Shown: positions 43,920 through 51,976 of the stretch, piece by piece | How positions within the stretch are numbered: position 1 is the first letter of the stretch | Layout of the letters: each line of letters opens with the position of its first letter | Assembly (NCBI GenBank): GCA_045589595.1 | Contig: JAZNPK010000032.1 | Location: 62,001-126,000, forward strand | Direction of reading: 5' to 3' | Origin: SIG77 sp045589595 | GTDB taxonomy: Bacteria > Verrucomicrobiota > Lentisphaeria > Victivallales > UBA1829 | Length of the DNA: 64,000 nt | Notes under the pieces: model-generated | Told to the model about the DNA's origin: nothing | What the model saw: the letters and a program-made list of their open reading frames with translations, nothing else | Databases searched by the model: none | Made by a program: the position numbers and the translations under genes

Positions 43920-44705
43920 TCAGCCGATCTGCAATTCTGCGATCACCGGATGATGATCTGACGCATAATCACCATCCGGCATGGTGTCGTCCGTCCAATG
44001 ACGGAGTACACGGATCCCGTCCGATACAAAAATGTAGTCGATCAGACAGGGATTTTTTGCTTTGCCGAACCCGTGGAATGTAATATCCGCGCCCGTATGT
44101 CCGGTTTCACTGATACAGGCGGAATCCCGCAGCAGCGCGGCGGCGGCACGGTAAGTTTCTGAATCGGGCCTCACATTGAAGTCGCCGGAAAGGATCATGG
44201 GCAAACCCGCTGCATTTTCCGCCGCGTGGGAAACCACCAGTTCGATCCCTTTGATCCGGGCGGTTATACCGACATGATCCAGATGAGTATTGCAGTAACA
44301 GAATTCCTTCCCGGTCAGACGGTCACGGAATTTTCCCCATGTGGCGCATCTGGGACAAGCCGCATCCCATGCACGGATACCCGGCACATCCGGCTGTTCG
44401 GAAAGACTGAATGTTCCTCCCGCAAGCAGTTCCAAACGGTCGGTCCGGTAAAGAATACAGGAGTGTTCTCCGGCATCCCTGAAATCATCTCTGCCCCCGC
44501 CGATATAGGCGTAATTCCCGGTTTCCAATTCCAGCAGATCCTTCAGCTGAAAAAGAACCGCCTCCTGAACACCGTAAATGTCTAACCCATTGTCCTGCAC
44601 CACTTTGCGGACGCGGTTGCGGCGGCTTTCCCAGTCATACGGCGGCGGGTCGCAGGGGACACGCAGATTGTAAGTCGCAAGAACGAGAGAATCTTTTTTC
44701 ATCAT
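43920..44705 (-). CDS. Endonuclease/exonuclease/phosphatase (EEP) family protein
   Basis: The 261-residue protein has the EEP core: an N-terminal TYNLR strand, GVQEAV with the metal-binding Glu, NTHLDHVG, GDFNVRPDSE and a final SDHHPV. All catalytic positions of the family are present. Members act on DNA, inositol phosphates or sphingolipids; no signal peptide is present, so a cytoplasmic role is likely. The start at 44705 is chosen because AGGAAAGG lies immediately upstream; earlier in-frame codons overlap that site. Its 5' side borders hairpin repeat copy 3, so its promoter may lie in or beyond the repeat. Confidence 0.8.
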   Translation of the reverse strand: MMKKDSLVLATYNLRVPCDPPPYDWESRRNRVRKVVQDNGLDIYGVQEAVLFQLKDLLELETGNYAYIGGGRDDFRDAGEHSCILYRTDRLELLAGGTFSLSEQPDVPGIRAWDAACPRCATWGKFRDRLTGKEFCYCNTHLDHVGITARIKGIELVVSHAAENAAGLPMILSGDFNVRPDSETYRAAAALLRDSACISETGHTGADITFHGFGKAKNPCLIDYIFVSDGIRVLRHWTDDTMPDGDYASDHHPVIAELQIG

Positions 44706-44739
44706 AAAACCTTTCCTCATTTCTGCCATATAATCCACC

Positions 44740-44917
44740 TCATAACGCCTTTGCTTTGTCGGCGTCACGATGGGACTGTTAAAGTTTTTTTCATTTCTGC
44801 CGTCAATGCTGCGGAGCAGCTTTGACTACGGCAGAATATGCGGCGCATATTCTGCTCGCGTCAAGGGCTGTGCCCTTGCCGTGGTGCAGCGGCGGCACGC
44901 TGCCGCACGCAGTGCGA
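44740..44917 (-). repeat. Multi-hairpin intergenic repeat, copy 3
   Basis: This copy is in reverse orientation. Stems are 44904-44916 (CGCAC/GTGCG), 44886-44903 (GCAGCG/CGCTGC), 44862-44878 (core, CAAGGGCTGTGCCCTTG on the plus strand), 44831-44855 (GCAGAATATGCG paired with its complement) and 44802-44826. Beyond the A-rich spacer lies AACAGTCCCATCGTG with AAGCAAAGGCGTT (44735-44780, minus strand). It begins 10 bases after the maf stop codon, in the same direction as maf. Confidence 0.8.
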
Positions 44918-44926
44918 AGTCAGCGC

Positions 44927-45508
44927 TCAACAATATTTCAAAATGCAATTCAACGCTTCCGTCAGCCGTTCAGTGGGGAGTCCCACGATATTATCGTAGG
45001 AACCGCGGATATTTGCAATGATCATATCGCCGTGTTCCTGAATGGCGTATGCTCCGGCTTTATCCAGTACGTGAACGAGACGGGTATATTCTTCGGCGGT
45101 ATTGCGGTCGAAATTTTTGAAATCCACTTCGCTGGTGACGGCGAACCGGGTGATCAGGTCCGGTTTTTTGCAGCAGATGCAGACGCCTGTGGTGACGCGG
45201 TGCGTTTTTCCGGCGAAGCGCAGCAGGGTGCGGACCGCGTCCTCTGTATCGACAGGTTTTCCGATGGCTTCGTATTCAAATTCGATCAGGGTATCGGCGC
45301 CGATCACCAGATCTTCCGGATACAGTTCCGATACAGCTTTTGCTTTCCGGATGGCGTTTTCCAATGCGAGCCGGTGTACATCAAAGACGCCGGCTTTCAA
45401 TTCTTCCGCATCGGAGGGAACGACTTTGAAATCGGGGAAACCGGCTTTTTTCAGCAATTCGCTTCTGCGCGGCGATACGGAAGCAAGGATCAGGTTCCGC
45501 ATGGTCAT
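44927..45508 (-). CDS. maf: Maf family nucleoside triphosphate pyrophosphatase
   Basis: Maf proteins hydrolyse modified or canonical nucleotides such as dTTP and UTP and keep them out of nucleic acids. The 193-residue protein has LILASVSPRRSELLKKAG at its start, KAKAVSELYPEDLVIGADT in the middle and the C-terminal GAYAIQEHG...GSYDNIVGLP block. The ATG at 45508 shares bases with the rfaE1 stop (TAATG); a second ATG two codons later fits alignments equally well. It is the last gene of the ROK, membrane protein, rfaE1 and maf set. Confidence 0.9.
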   Translation of the reverse strand: MTMRNLILASVSPRRSELLKKAGFPDFKVVPSDAEELKAGVFDVHRLALENAIRKAKAVSELYPEDLVIGADTLIEFEYEAIGKPVDTEDAVRTLLRFAGKTHRVTTGVCICCKKPDLITRFAVTSEVDFKNFDRNTAEEYTRLVHVLDKAGAYAIQEHGDMIIANIRGSYDNIVGLPTERLTEALNCILKYC

Positions 45509-46527
45509 TACCAACTGAAACTGGCGGTGAGTTCCACGGGATCTGTCACGGCGGTACCGGCTTTTCCGACAACGATTCCGGCGGCGTGGTTTGCGATCTC
45601 TGCCGCTTCTTCATCGGTGGCTCCGGCGGCTTTGCAGAGGGTGTAAGTCGCGATCACGGTATCGCCCGCGCCGCAAACATCAAACACTTCCCGTGCGATG
45701 GTGGGGATCACAAAAATGGAATCTGCCGCTTCCCGTTTGAACAACGCCATTCCCTGATGTCCCAGAGTGACAAGCAGCGAATCGGGCAGCCATGTTTCCA
45801 TAACGGCAGATGCCGCATCTTTCAGCGCCTGATCATTTTCCACGATCTCCGCAGGTTCCGTGCAGTAGTGACCGGCAAGACCGAACGCCTCGGACCGGTT
45901 GGGCGTCATCAGAGAAAGACCGCGGACGCGCATATCGTGTCCGGGATGGGGGTCAAGTGAAGTATAAACACCGAATTCAGCGGCGGTATCGGCAATGATC
46001 TGGAGCATATCGCTTTCCAGCAGACCTTTTGCGTAATCTTCCAGGATCAGGGCATCGATCTCTTTGTTGCGGATCATATTGCAGATCATCTCCGCAAGTT
46101 TGCCTCTGACATCGGTGGAAACGGGATCGACATCTTCAAAATCCATCCGGACCACCTGCTGATTACCGGCAATGACCCGCTGTTTGACTGTTGTACGCCG
46201 TTCCGTTACGGGCAGAACGCCATTGGTGCAGACGCCGCCTTTTTCCAGCAGGGAACAGAGGGTTTCGCCATCCCGGTCGCTGCCGGTGATCCCGAACGCG
46301 TGAACATGACCGGCACCCAGACTTTTCAGATTCCGCATCACATTGGCTGCTCCGCCGAGGCGGGTTTCCGTATGACGGACCATTAGAACAGGGACCGGTG
46401 CTTCCTGGGAAAGACGGGATGCACTGCCGGAAATGTAGGTATCCAGCATCAGGTCGCCCAATACTGCGATCCGGAGACTGTCAAAACGGTTCAGTACCGC
46501 TTGAAGCCGTTCGGGGGAAATACTCAT
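45508..46527 (-). CDS. rfaE1: D-glycero-beta-D-manno-heptose-7-phosphate kinase
   Basis: This kinase makes heptose-1,7-bisphosphate for the LPS inner core. The 339-residue PfkB-type protein matches the kinase half of HldE: GDLMLDTYISGSASRLSQEAPVPV near the N-terminus, RLGGAANV, and the catalytic GAGDT loop (DVCGAGDTVIA) near residue 285. No cytidylyltransferase domain is attached, so the adenylyltransferase step needs a separate gene. It indicates an outer membrane with heptose-containing LPS. Its start overlaps the stop of the membrane protein gene by four bases. Confidence 0.9.
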   Translation of the reverse strand: MSISPERLQAVLNRFDSLRIAVLGDLMLDTYISGSASRLSQEAPVPVLMVRHTETRLGGAANVMRNLKSLGAGHVHAFGITGSDRDGETLCSLLEKGGVCTNGVLPVTERRTTVKQRVIAGNQQVVRMDFEDVDPVSTDVRGKLAEMICNMIRNKEIDALILEDYAKGLLESDMLQIIADTAAEFGVYTSLDPHPGHDMRVRGLSLMTPNRSEAFGLAGHYCTEPAEIVENDQALKDAASAVMETWLPDSLLVTLGHQGMALFKREAADSIFVIPTIAREVFDVCGAGDTVIATYTLCKAAGATDEEAAEIANHAAGIVVGKAGTAVTDPVELTASFSW

Positions 46528-47003
46528 AATTGCTCCTTTTGCCGGAGTTCATTTTCCAGCACTGTAACAAATGCCGGCATATCGATATTCTCCCGGCGGA
46601 TATAATATTTTTTTGCGCGGCACCGGAGTACCGCAGACCGAAGCATCTTGGTCATGTGATGCACCTGTACGATCTGGGGCAGGGTCATATTGTCTTCGTG
46701 TTCCCGGGCATACAGCAGAAGTTTGTCGAAGGTCTGACGGATCATATCCGCTTCCCCTTTTTCCAGCGTACCGGACGGCGAGAGACGACGCAGCAGGGAA
46801 CGGACTTCATCCATCTGCAGCAGAAGCTGCTGCCGGGCAACGTGATACTCCAGAGTTTCCTGCTGTTTCAGGCGGATCGGAAGAAACAGCACCAGATAGA
46901 CCTGTCCGATCAATACAATGACAAAAAGGATGATGGCGAGCCACGTGATATAGTCGCGTTTCCGTTTGCAGGAATAAAATTGACTGATATTTTTTACTGC
47001 CAT
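46524..47003 (-). CDS. Single-pass membrane protein, unknown
   Basis: I do not recognise the family of this 159-residue protein. Residues about 19-42 form one membrane helix (WLAIILFVIVLIGQVYLVLF). The rest is a mostly helical, charged domain, probably coiled coil (YHVARQQLLLQMDEVRSLLRRL). The start is clear (GGAGGAA about eight bases before the ATG). It overlaps rfaE1 by four bases and follows the ROK kinase gene by 17 bases. The position within an envelope-sugar set suggests an envelope role but no specific function. Confidence 0.6.
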   Translation of the reverse strand: MAVKNISQFYSCKRKRDYITWLAIILFVIVLIGQVYLVLFLPIRLKQQETLEYHVARQQLLLQMDEVRSLLRRLSPSGTLEKGEADMIRQTFDKLLLYAREHEDNMTLPQIVQVHHMTKMLRSAVLRCRAKKYYIRRENIDMPAFVTVLENELRQKEQL

Positions 47004-47020
47004 CGATCCGTTCCTCCGTT

Positions 47021-48025
47021 TCAGTTCTGTTCCCAGGGCAGATTCCAGTCGCCCCGTTCATACAGGGAGTAGAGAGCCACGGCAACACCGGAATATTCTC
47101 CGGCTTTTCCTTCCAGTTTGCTCGGAACAACGGAACATGCCGCGTTCATCTGCGGCCAGGAATATTTGCCGATCCGTTCCAGCAGCGGTTTCATAAAGAG
47201 ATCACCCGTGCGGACAGCGATGGTGCCGAGGGCAATGATCTCCGGATTGAAGATATTCATCAGCATACCCATTGCCTGGGCATTGCGTTCGATCATATCG
47301 TCCCAGATCTTGCAGGCGTAGGCATCGCCTTCGCGGACAGCGATCTCCAATGCGCGCATGTCGATATCTTCCACTTTGCCGCCCGCGGCTTTCATAATGG
47401 CACTTTCCGGTTTGTCCGCAAGTTCCTGTTGAAGACGCAGCGCAATGGCTTTACCACCGCAGAACGCTTCATAATCGCCCACCAGACCGCAGTTGCACGG
47501 CGGACCGTTCACATCCAGCACCATGTGACCGACTTCACCGCCGAAATTGCATTTTCCGCGCAGAAGTGTGCCATTGACGATGATCCCGGCACCGATTCCC
47601 GTACTCATGGTCAGATACAGCATATTGCCGGTGTTCTGACCCGCACCGAAGATCCATTCCGCCAGACCCGCAGCATTGGCATCGTTGTCAAAAAATGCTT
47701 CCACGCCAAAGGCATTGGAAAGATAATCACGGATCTCCACATGTTTCCACAGCGGCATATTGAACGGACCGAGGATCACACCTTTTTCCCAATCCATCGG
47801 AGAGGGCGAACCGATACCGATCGCGCGGAGTTCAGATGCCGGAATACCGGCGTCTTCCAACAGTTTTTTACCGGCTGCCACCAGTTCCGGCAGAACATCT
47901 TCCGGAGCGCGTTCATGATTGCTGACACGGCTTGAACCGATAAGGGTCCCATCGCTCATGCAAAGGCAGATCGCAATTTTTGTGCCGCCGATATCAAACC
48001 CCATGACAGGAAACGGTTTCGTCAT
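47021..48025 (-). CDS. ROK-family sugar kinase (glucokinase-like)
   Basis: The 334-residue protein has the ATP motif GFDIGGTKIA at residues 9-18, the catalytic NDANAAGLAE block, STGIGAGIIV and GGEVGHM. In the zinc motif, normally CxCGxxGCxE, the sequence is CNCGLVGDYE, so the third cysteine is Asp; a nearby Cys (AFCGG) may compensate. It is likely a hexose or N-acetylhexosamine kinase, or a regulator-like derivative. GAGGAG lies 9-14 bases before the ATG at 48025; an upstream in-frame start in the AT-rich promoter region is rejected. The gene heads the rfaE1-maf set and diverges from tolQ. Confidence 0.85.
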   Translation of the reverse strand: MTKPFPVMGFDIGGTKIAICLCMSDGTLIGSSRVSNHERAPEDVLPELVAAGKKLLEDAGIPASELRAIGIGSPSPMDWEKGVILGPFNMPLWKHVEIRDYLSNAFGVEAFFDNDANAAGLAEWIFGAGQNTGNMLYLTMSTGIGAGIIVNGTLLRGKCNFGGEVGHMVLDVNGPPCNCGLVGDYEAFCGGKAIALRLQQELADKPESAIMKAAGGKVEDIDMRALEIAVREGDAYACKIWDDMIERNAQAMGMLMNIFNPEIIALGTIAVRTGDLFMKPLLERIGKYSWPQMNAACSVVPSKLEGKAGEYSGVAVALYSLYERGDWNLPWEQN

Positions 48026-48087
48026 GATTTCAAATCTCCTCTCGCTTACATTTGGATAATTTTTGTCAAATATTCTATAAATATACA

Positions 48088-48116
48088 TTGACTTTACGGA
48101 AACGGCAATGTATTTT
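48088..48116 (+). promoter_or_regulatory. Promoter for the tolQ/exbD/tonB-like operon
   Basis: TTGACT (48088-48093) and TATTTT (48111-48116) are 17 bases apart. Transcription would begin near 48123, which rules out tolQ start codons upstream of that point. Confidence 0.6.
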
Positions 48117-48165
48117 TAGAAAAACAATGCAATTTTTTTCAAAAACAATGGAGTTTGATTCAAAT

Positions 48166-48921
48166 ATGACTGCTTTTACTGCTTTTATTCCTTATTTGCC
48201 CGTTGCTGACACCAATGAGATCGCATACGCTTTCGGAAACAGCGATCTGCTCGGTCAGGCGATTTGCGTGATCCTTTTCATCTTTTCCATTGTCACATGG
48301 ATCGTTATGTGTGCAAAGATCGGAAACATCAAAAAAGCTGCGCAGGACAATGAACAGTTCCTCCGGTATTTCCGCGAAAAAAGAAATCCCCTCGCCATTA
48401 CCGAACAGCTCAATATCAAATACTGTCCCGTTTCCGCTGTCTATTTTGAAGCGCTTTCCAAAATCGAAGCATTCCACCTTACCGACCGGACATCCGGCGT
48501 CCGCAGAGCCTTGAGCGATGCCGAACTGGGTGTCGTTCAGGCAACAATGGATCAGGCGATCGAAAAACAACTTTCCTGCCTTGATAAAGGTATGATCTTT
48601 CTCCAGACCGCTGTCAGCGGAAGCCCCTTCCTCGGCTTGTTCGGTACCGTCTGGGGGATCACCACCGCATTCACATCTCTCGCCATCAAGGGAAAAGCCG
48701 ATATTCAGACGCTCGCACCCGGCGTTTCAGGCGCATTGCTGACGACGGTCATCGCGCTTTTTGTGGCGATTCCGTCCCTCATCGGATACAATATCATCAG
48801 TTCTCATCTCAAAAAGATGACGGTGACTCTGGATAACTTTGCAGAAGAATTTCTTTCCAGACTCAAAATCGAACAGCTGGACAGTTATGCCGCACTCAAC
48901 AACAGCGACAGACAGGTGTGA
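48166..48921 (+). CDS. TolQ/ExbB-type proton channel protein
   Basis: The 251-residue protein is the MotA/TolQ/ExbB channel subunit that couples proton flow to envelope work. It has a first membrane helix near residues 28-52 (AICVILFIFSIVTWIVM), a cytoplasmic region, and two C-terminal helices. The second carries SPFLGLFGTVWGI, and the third GVSGALLTTVIALFVAIPSLI, both family signatures. The ATG at 48166 has GGAG 12 bases upstream and lies downstream of the promoter; ATG at 48148 is a possible alternative. ExbD and TonB-like genes follow after 3 bases each. Confidence 0.88.
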   Translation: MTAFTAFIPYLPVADTNEIAYAFGNSDLLGQAICVILFIFSIVTWIVMCAKIGNIKKAAQDNEQFLRYFREKRNPLAITEQLNIKYCPVSAVYFEALSKIEAFHLTDRTSGVRRALSDAELGVVQATMDQAIEKQLSCLDKGMIFLQTAVSGSPFLGLFGTVWGITTAFTSLAIKGKADIQTLAPGVSGALLTTVIALFVAIPSLIGYNIISSHLKKMTVTLDNFAEEFLSRLKIEQLDSYAALNNSDRQV

Positions 48922-48924
48922 GTC

Positions 48925-49335
48925 ATGGCAAGAAAAAGACGGAGCGATTCCACACCTTATGATTCGATCAATCTCACCCCGTTGATCGATACTTTGTTTT
49001 TTCTCCTGATCATTTTTATGGTCACCGCTCCCCTGCTGGAATACAGCGTGGATGTGTCACCGCCCGAAATGAACGCCGATCAATTGCCGCAGGATGATAA
49101 AAAAGCAAAAGTCGTCAGCCTCAAAACAAACGGTATGGTCCAATTTAATAACGCAGAGATCACGCGCGCTGAATTTTTTGTGCAGCTCGCCGCTTTCCGC
49201 GATGATCCTGAAACAAAAGTTTATCTGCGCGCCGACCGGATGCTTTCATACGGCGATGTGATCGATTTCCTGTCAAAAGTCAGAAATTCCGGTTTCAAAA
49301 ATATCTTTCTCGTTACTTCCGAGGAGGCGAAGTAA
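48925..49335 (+). CDS. ExbD/TolR-type protein
   Basis: The 136-residue protein has one N-terminal membrane helix with the essential acidic residue in NLTPLIDTLFFLLIIFMV. A periplasmic domain follows, ending FKNIFLVTSEEAK. ExbD/TolR pairs with the upstream TolQ/ExbB subunit as rotor of the proton channel. Whether the system is Tol or Ton type is decided better by the third gene, which is TonB-like. The start follows the TolQ stop by 3 bases. Length and motifs are usual for the family. Confidence 0.9.
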   Translation: MARKRRSDSTPYDSINLTPLIDTLFFLLIIFMVTAPLLEYSVDVSPPEMNADQLPQDDKKAKVVSLKTNGMVQFNNAEITRAEFFVQLAAFRDDPETKVYLRADRMLSYGDVIDFLSKVRNSGFKNIFLVTSEEAK

Positions 49336-49338
49336 ATC

Positions 49339-50289
49339 ATGAATGTTTCCGATGCCAGAGCATTGCTGAAACATGGAATGGATCCCTACGCCAACAGCAA
49401 TCGGACAAAATGGATCGCAATATGGGTCATCTGCGCACACCTGATGGTCTTTGTCATTATCCCGCTCGTTCTTCTGGGCGTGGATCTGCTGGTCCCTGAA
49501 GAACCGCCGCTCGTCGTGATGAAAGTCGGACTCGTCGATCTCCCCGAAGGCGATTCTCCAGACGCGCCCGTCAACGGCGAACAACAACCCATTCCCGAAC
49601 CGCCCGCACCTGAACCGCCCGCACTCGAACCTCCGAAGCCCGAACCTCCGAAGCCCGAACCTCCGAAGCCCGAACCTCCGAAGCCCGAACCTCCGAAGCC
49701 TGAACCTCCGAAGCCTGAACCTCCGAAGCCTGAACCTCCGAAGCCGGTCCCCGCACCCCCGAAACCCAAGCAGAAACCGGTTCCGCCCAAACCCAAATAT
49801 TTGACCGCAGCAGATATTCTGAAACAGCGCAACAAAAACCGCGGCAAAACGGTCACGATCAAAAATAAGGATAACCGGAAACAACAGCAGCAGGATCATG
49901 CGGCACAACAGGCTTACGCAAAACAACTCGCCGAATATAACCGGGCACGACAGGCACTCCAGTCCGCACGCGGCAGATTCGGAAGTCCCGATGCCGGTCT
50001 GAAAGGGATCCTTGCCACTGCCGAAGATCGCGCCTATTACGCAAAATTAAAGGCGTTCGTCGATGCGCGTTTCGTTCAGCCGTCAGACGCGCTCCTCGAT
50101 GGCAGAAAACCCGTCGTGCAAGTACAAATCACCATCGGTAAAGATGGATCACTCGCCGGTTGGAACGTCACTTCCCCATCCGATGTTCAGGCAATGAACG
50201 ACGCCGTTGCCGCTCTCAAAGAAAAATTGCAGACCATGCCCGTACCCCCACGCGCAATGACGATCCCATTCACCTTCCGCGTCAATTAA
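49339..50289 (+). CDS. TonB-like energy transducer
   Basis: The 316-residue protein has a single membrane helix (about 27-48), then a periplasmic spacer with eight EPPKP units (about 97-136) and a Lys/Gln-rich stretch. The C-terminal domain (about 225-316: LKAFVDARFVQPSDAL, VQVQITIGKDGSLAGWNV, PFTFRVN) matches the TonB/TolA C-terminal fold. It would carry energy from the proton channel to outer membrane receptors. A TolA-like role is possible given the long spacer, but no Pal or TolB gene follows. It closes the operon; hairpin repeats follow directly. Confidence 0.82.
   Translation: MNVSDARALLKHGMDPYANSNRTKWIAIWVICAHLMVFVIIPLVLLGVDLLVPEEPPLVVMKVGLVDLPEGDSPDAPVNGEQQPIPEPPAPEPPALEPPKPEPPKPEPPKPEPPKPEPPKPEPPKPEPPKPEPPKPVPAPPKPKQKPVPPKPKYLTAADILKQRNKNRGKTVTIKNKDNRKQQQQDHAAQQAYAKQLAEYNRARQALQSARGRFGSPDAGLKGILATAEDRAYYAKLKAFVDARFVQPSDALLDGRKPVVQVQITIGKDGSLAGWNVTSPSDVQAMNDAVAALKEKLQTMPVPPRAMTIPFTFRVN
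49630..49749 (+). repeat. 15-bp tandem repeats in the tonB-like gene
   Basis: Eight units of CCTCCGAAGCCCGAA (with C/T changes in the later units, and a divergent last unit) encode the Pro-Pro-Lys-Pro-Glu array. Being in frame, unit gain or loss would change spacer length without breaking the gene. Confidence 0.95.
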
Positions 50290-50292
50290 TAA

Positions 50293-51054
50293 CGGAACAC
50301 AGCGGAGCTGTGATGACGGTGGAAAAAAAGTAAAAAATTTTGGTTGTCCCATCGTGCCATTAAGTAAGCGATAGCGTTACGCAATGGCACGATATGGCAC
50401 ACACTGTGTGTTTCGCGCTTTCGCGCGACCAGCGGACTGCCGCTGGACCGCAGCAAGGGCAAAGCCCTTGACGCGAGCAGAAAACTTGCACTTCGTGCGG
50501 CGTTTTCTGCCGTAAGTTTTTGCAACGCGTTGCAAAAACGGTAGAAATAAGAAAAAACTCAAAACAGTCCCATCGTGCCATTAAGTAAGCGATAGCGTTA
50601 CACAATGGCACGATATGGCGCACACTGTGTGTTTCGCGCTTTCGCGCGACCAGCGGACTGCCGCTGGACCGCAGCAAGGGCAAAGCCCTTGACGCGAGCA
50701 GAAAACTTGCACTTCGTGCGGCGTTTTCTGCCATAGTCAAAACTGCTGCGCAGCTTTGACGGTGGGAAAAAAATAAAAAAACTTCCTCCCGTTCTGACGA
50801 CCAAGCGTCAGCGTTGGGAGGAAGAACTATACGGCACACTCTGTGCGTTGTAGCCTCCCCCCGTTCTGACGACCAAGCGTTAGCGTTGGGAGGAAGAACT
50901 ATACGGCACACACTGTGCGTTGTAGCCTCCCCCCGTTCTGACGACCAAGCGTCAGCGTCGGGAGGAAGAACTATATGGCGCACACTGTGCGTTCTGACGA
51001 CCAAGCGTCAGCGTTGGGAAGAAGAACTGTACGGCGCACACTGTGCGTGTGTTA
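50293..51054 (+). repeat. Multi-hairpin repeat array, copies 4a, 4b and tandem short units
   Basis: This 760-base region without genes starts with a remnant stem (50293-50316). Two complete units follow, at 50346-50566 and 50567-50780 (221-base period), nearly identical except in the last stem (GTTTTTGCAACG/CGTTGCAAAAAC in the first, GTCAAAACTGC/GCAGCTTTGAC in the second). From 50782 to 51054 a single module repeats: GTTCTGACGACCAAGCG begins at 50791, 50863, 50935 and 50991 (72, 72 and 56 bases apart). The array ends in GTGTGTTA, whose TTA is the stop codon of the epimerase gene. Confidence 0.9.
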
Positions 51055-51975
51055 TTTGCCGAGAGCTTCTTTATAAGCCTTGACAGCGATTTCGAGACCC
51101 TGATCGAAGTTATACGAGGGTTTGAAACCGGTAGCCATCAGTTTATCAACGCAAGCACTGGAGTGTTTCACATCTCCGGCGCGTTCGGGCAGGTGTACGA
51201 TCTTGGACTTGCTGCCGAGGATCTTGACGATTTTTTCGGCGAGGTCGTTAATGGTAAGGCGTCCACCGTAAGCCACGTTATACACACCGGTAAAATCATT
51301 TTCAGCCATAAATGCGTTTGCGGCGGCGATATCTTTCACGAAGATGAAGTCGCGTGTCTGTTCGCCATCGCCGAAGATGGTGATATCTTCATTATTCAGG
51401 GCTTTGGTGATAAAGATCGGCACTGCTGCCGCGTATGCGCTTTTGGGGTTCTGGCGGGGACCGAACACGTTGAAATAGCGCAGACATGCGGTCTGGAGTC
51501 TGCCTTCTTTGGCGAACATGTTGCAATAGTATTCGTCATCCAGTTTTGTGATGGCGTAGGGACTTTTGGGTTCGGGGAACATGGTTTCGACTTTGGGGCA
51601 GACGGGGTTGTCGCCGTAGATGGCGGCACTGGTGCTGAGCACGAGTTTCTTCACACCGGCTTTCGCAGCTTCTTCCAGAACGGTGATCATACCGATGGAG
51701 TTGAGGCGGTTGCATTCGATGATCTCGCTCATGGATTCGGGAACGGAGATCATTGCCGCAAGGTGGAAAATATAATCCACGCCTTCCACTGCTTTTGCCA
51801 CATCATCGCGATTGGTGATATCGCCTTCGATGAATTCGCAATCGAAATTTTCGATATTGTGTTTGAAGCCGGAACGGAGATTATCAAGAACGCGGATCTC
51901 CGCTTTTCCCTGATACCGTTCAACAATATGGCTGCCGATGAATCCGGCACCGCCGGTTACGAGGATCTTTGTCAT
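51052..51975 (-). CDS. NAD-dependent sugar epimerase/dehydratase (GalE-like)
   Basis: The 307-residue short-chain enzyme has the NAD motif TGGAGFIGS (residues 7-15), a catalytic pair Tyr140-x3-Lys144 (SPYAITK) and RYFNVFGPRQNP, typical of UDP-hexose 4-epimerases. Ser/Thr of the active site fits STSAAIYGD (114-122). It probably interconverts UDP-galactose (or GalNAc) and UDP-glucose (or GlcNAc). It is the fourth gene of a set whose others prepare sugar-1-phosphates and nucleotide sugars. The gap from the upstream sugar kinase is one base. Its stop codon touches the repeat array. Confidence 0.85.
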   Translation of the reverse strand: MTKILVTGGAGFIGSHIVERYQGKAEIRVLDNLRSGFKHNIENFDCEFIEGDITNRDDVAKAVEGVDYIFHLAAMISVPESMSEIIECNRLNSIGMITVLEEAAKAGVKKLVLSTSAAIYGDNPVCPKVETMFPEPKSPYAITKLDDEYYCNMFAKEGRLQTACLRYFNVFGPRQNPKSAYAAAVPIFITKALNNEDITIFGDGEQTRDFIFVKDIAAANAFMAENDFTGVYNVAYGGRLTINDLAEKIVKILGSKSKIVHLPERAGDVKHSSACVDKLMATGFKPSYNFDQGLEIAVKAYKEALGK

Positions 51976-51976
51976 A

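Noticed and set aside
50791..51054. Possible CRISPR array
   Set aside because: Units repeat at 72, 72 and 56 bases with no unique spacers between them, and no cas genes are nearby; they are modules of the hairpin family.
50281..51083. Several 60-214-codon frames in the repeat array
   Set aside because: The translations repeat themselves (THSVCRIVLPP units), a sign of reading tandem non-coding repeats.
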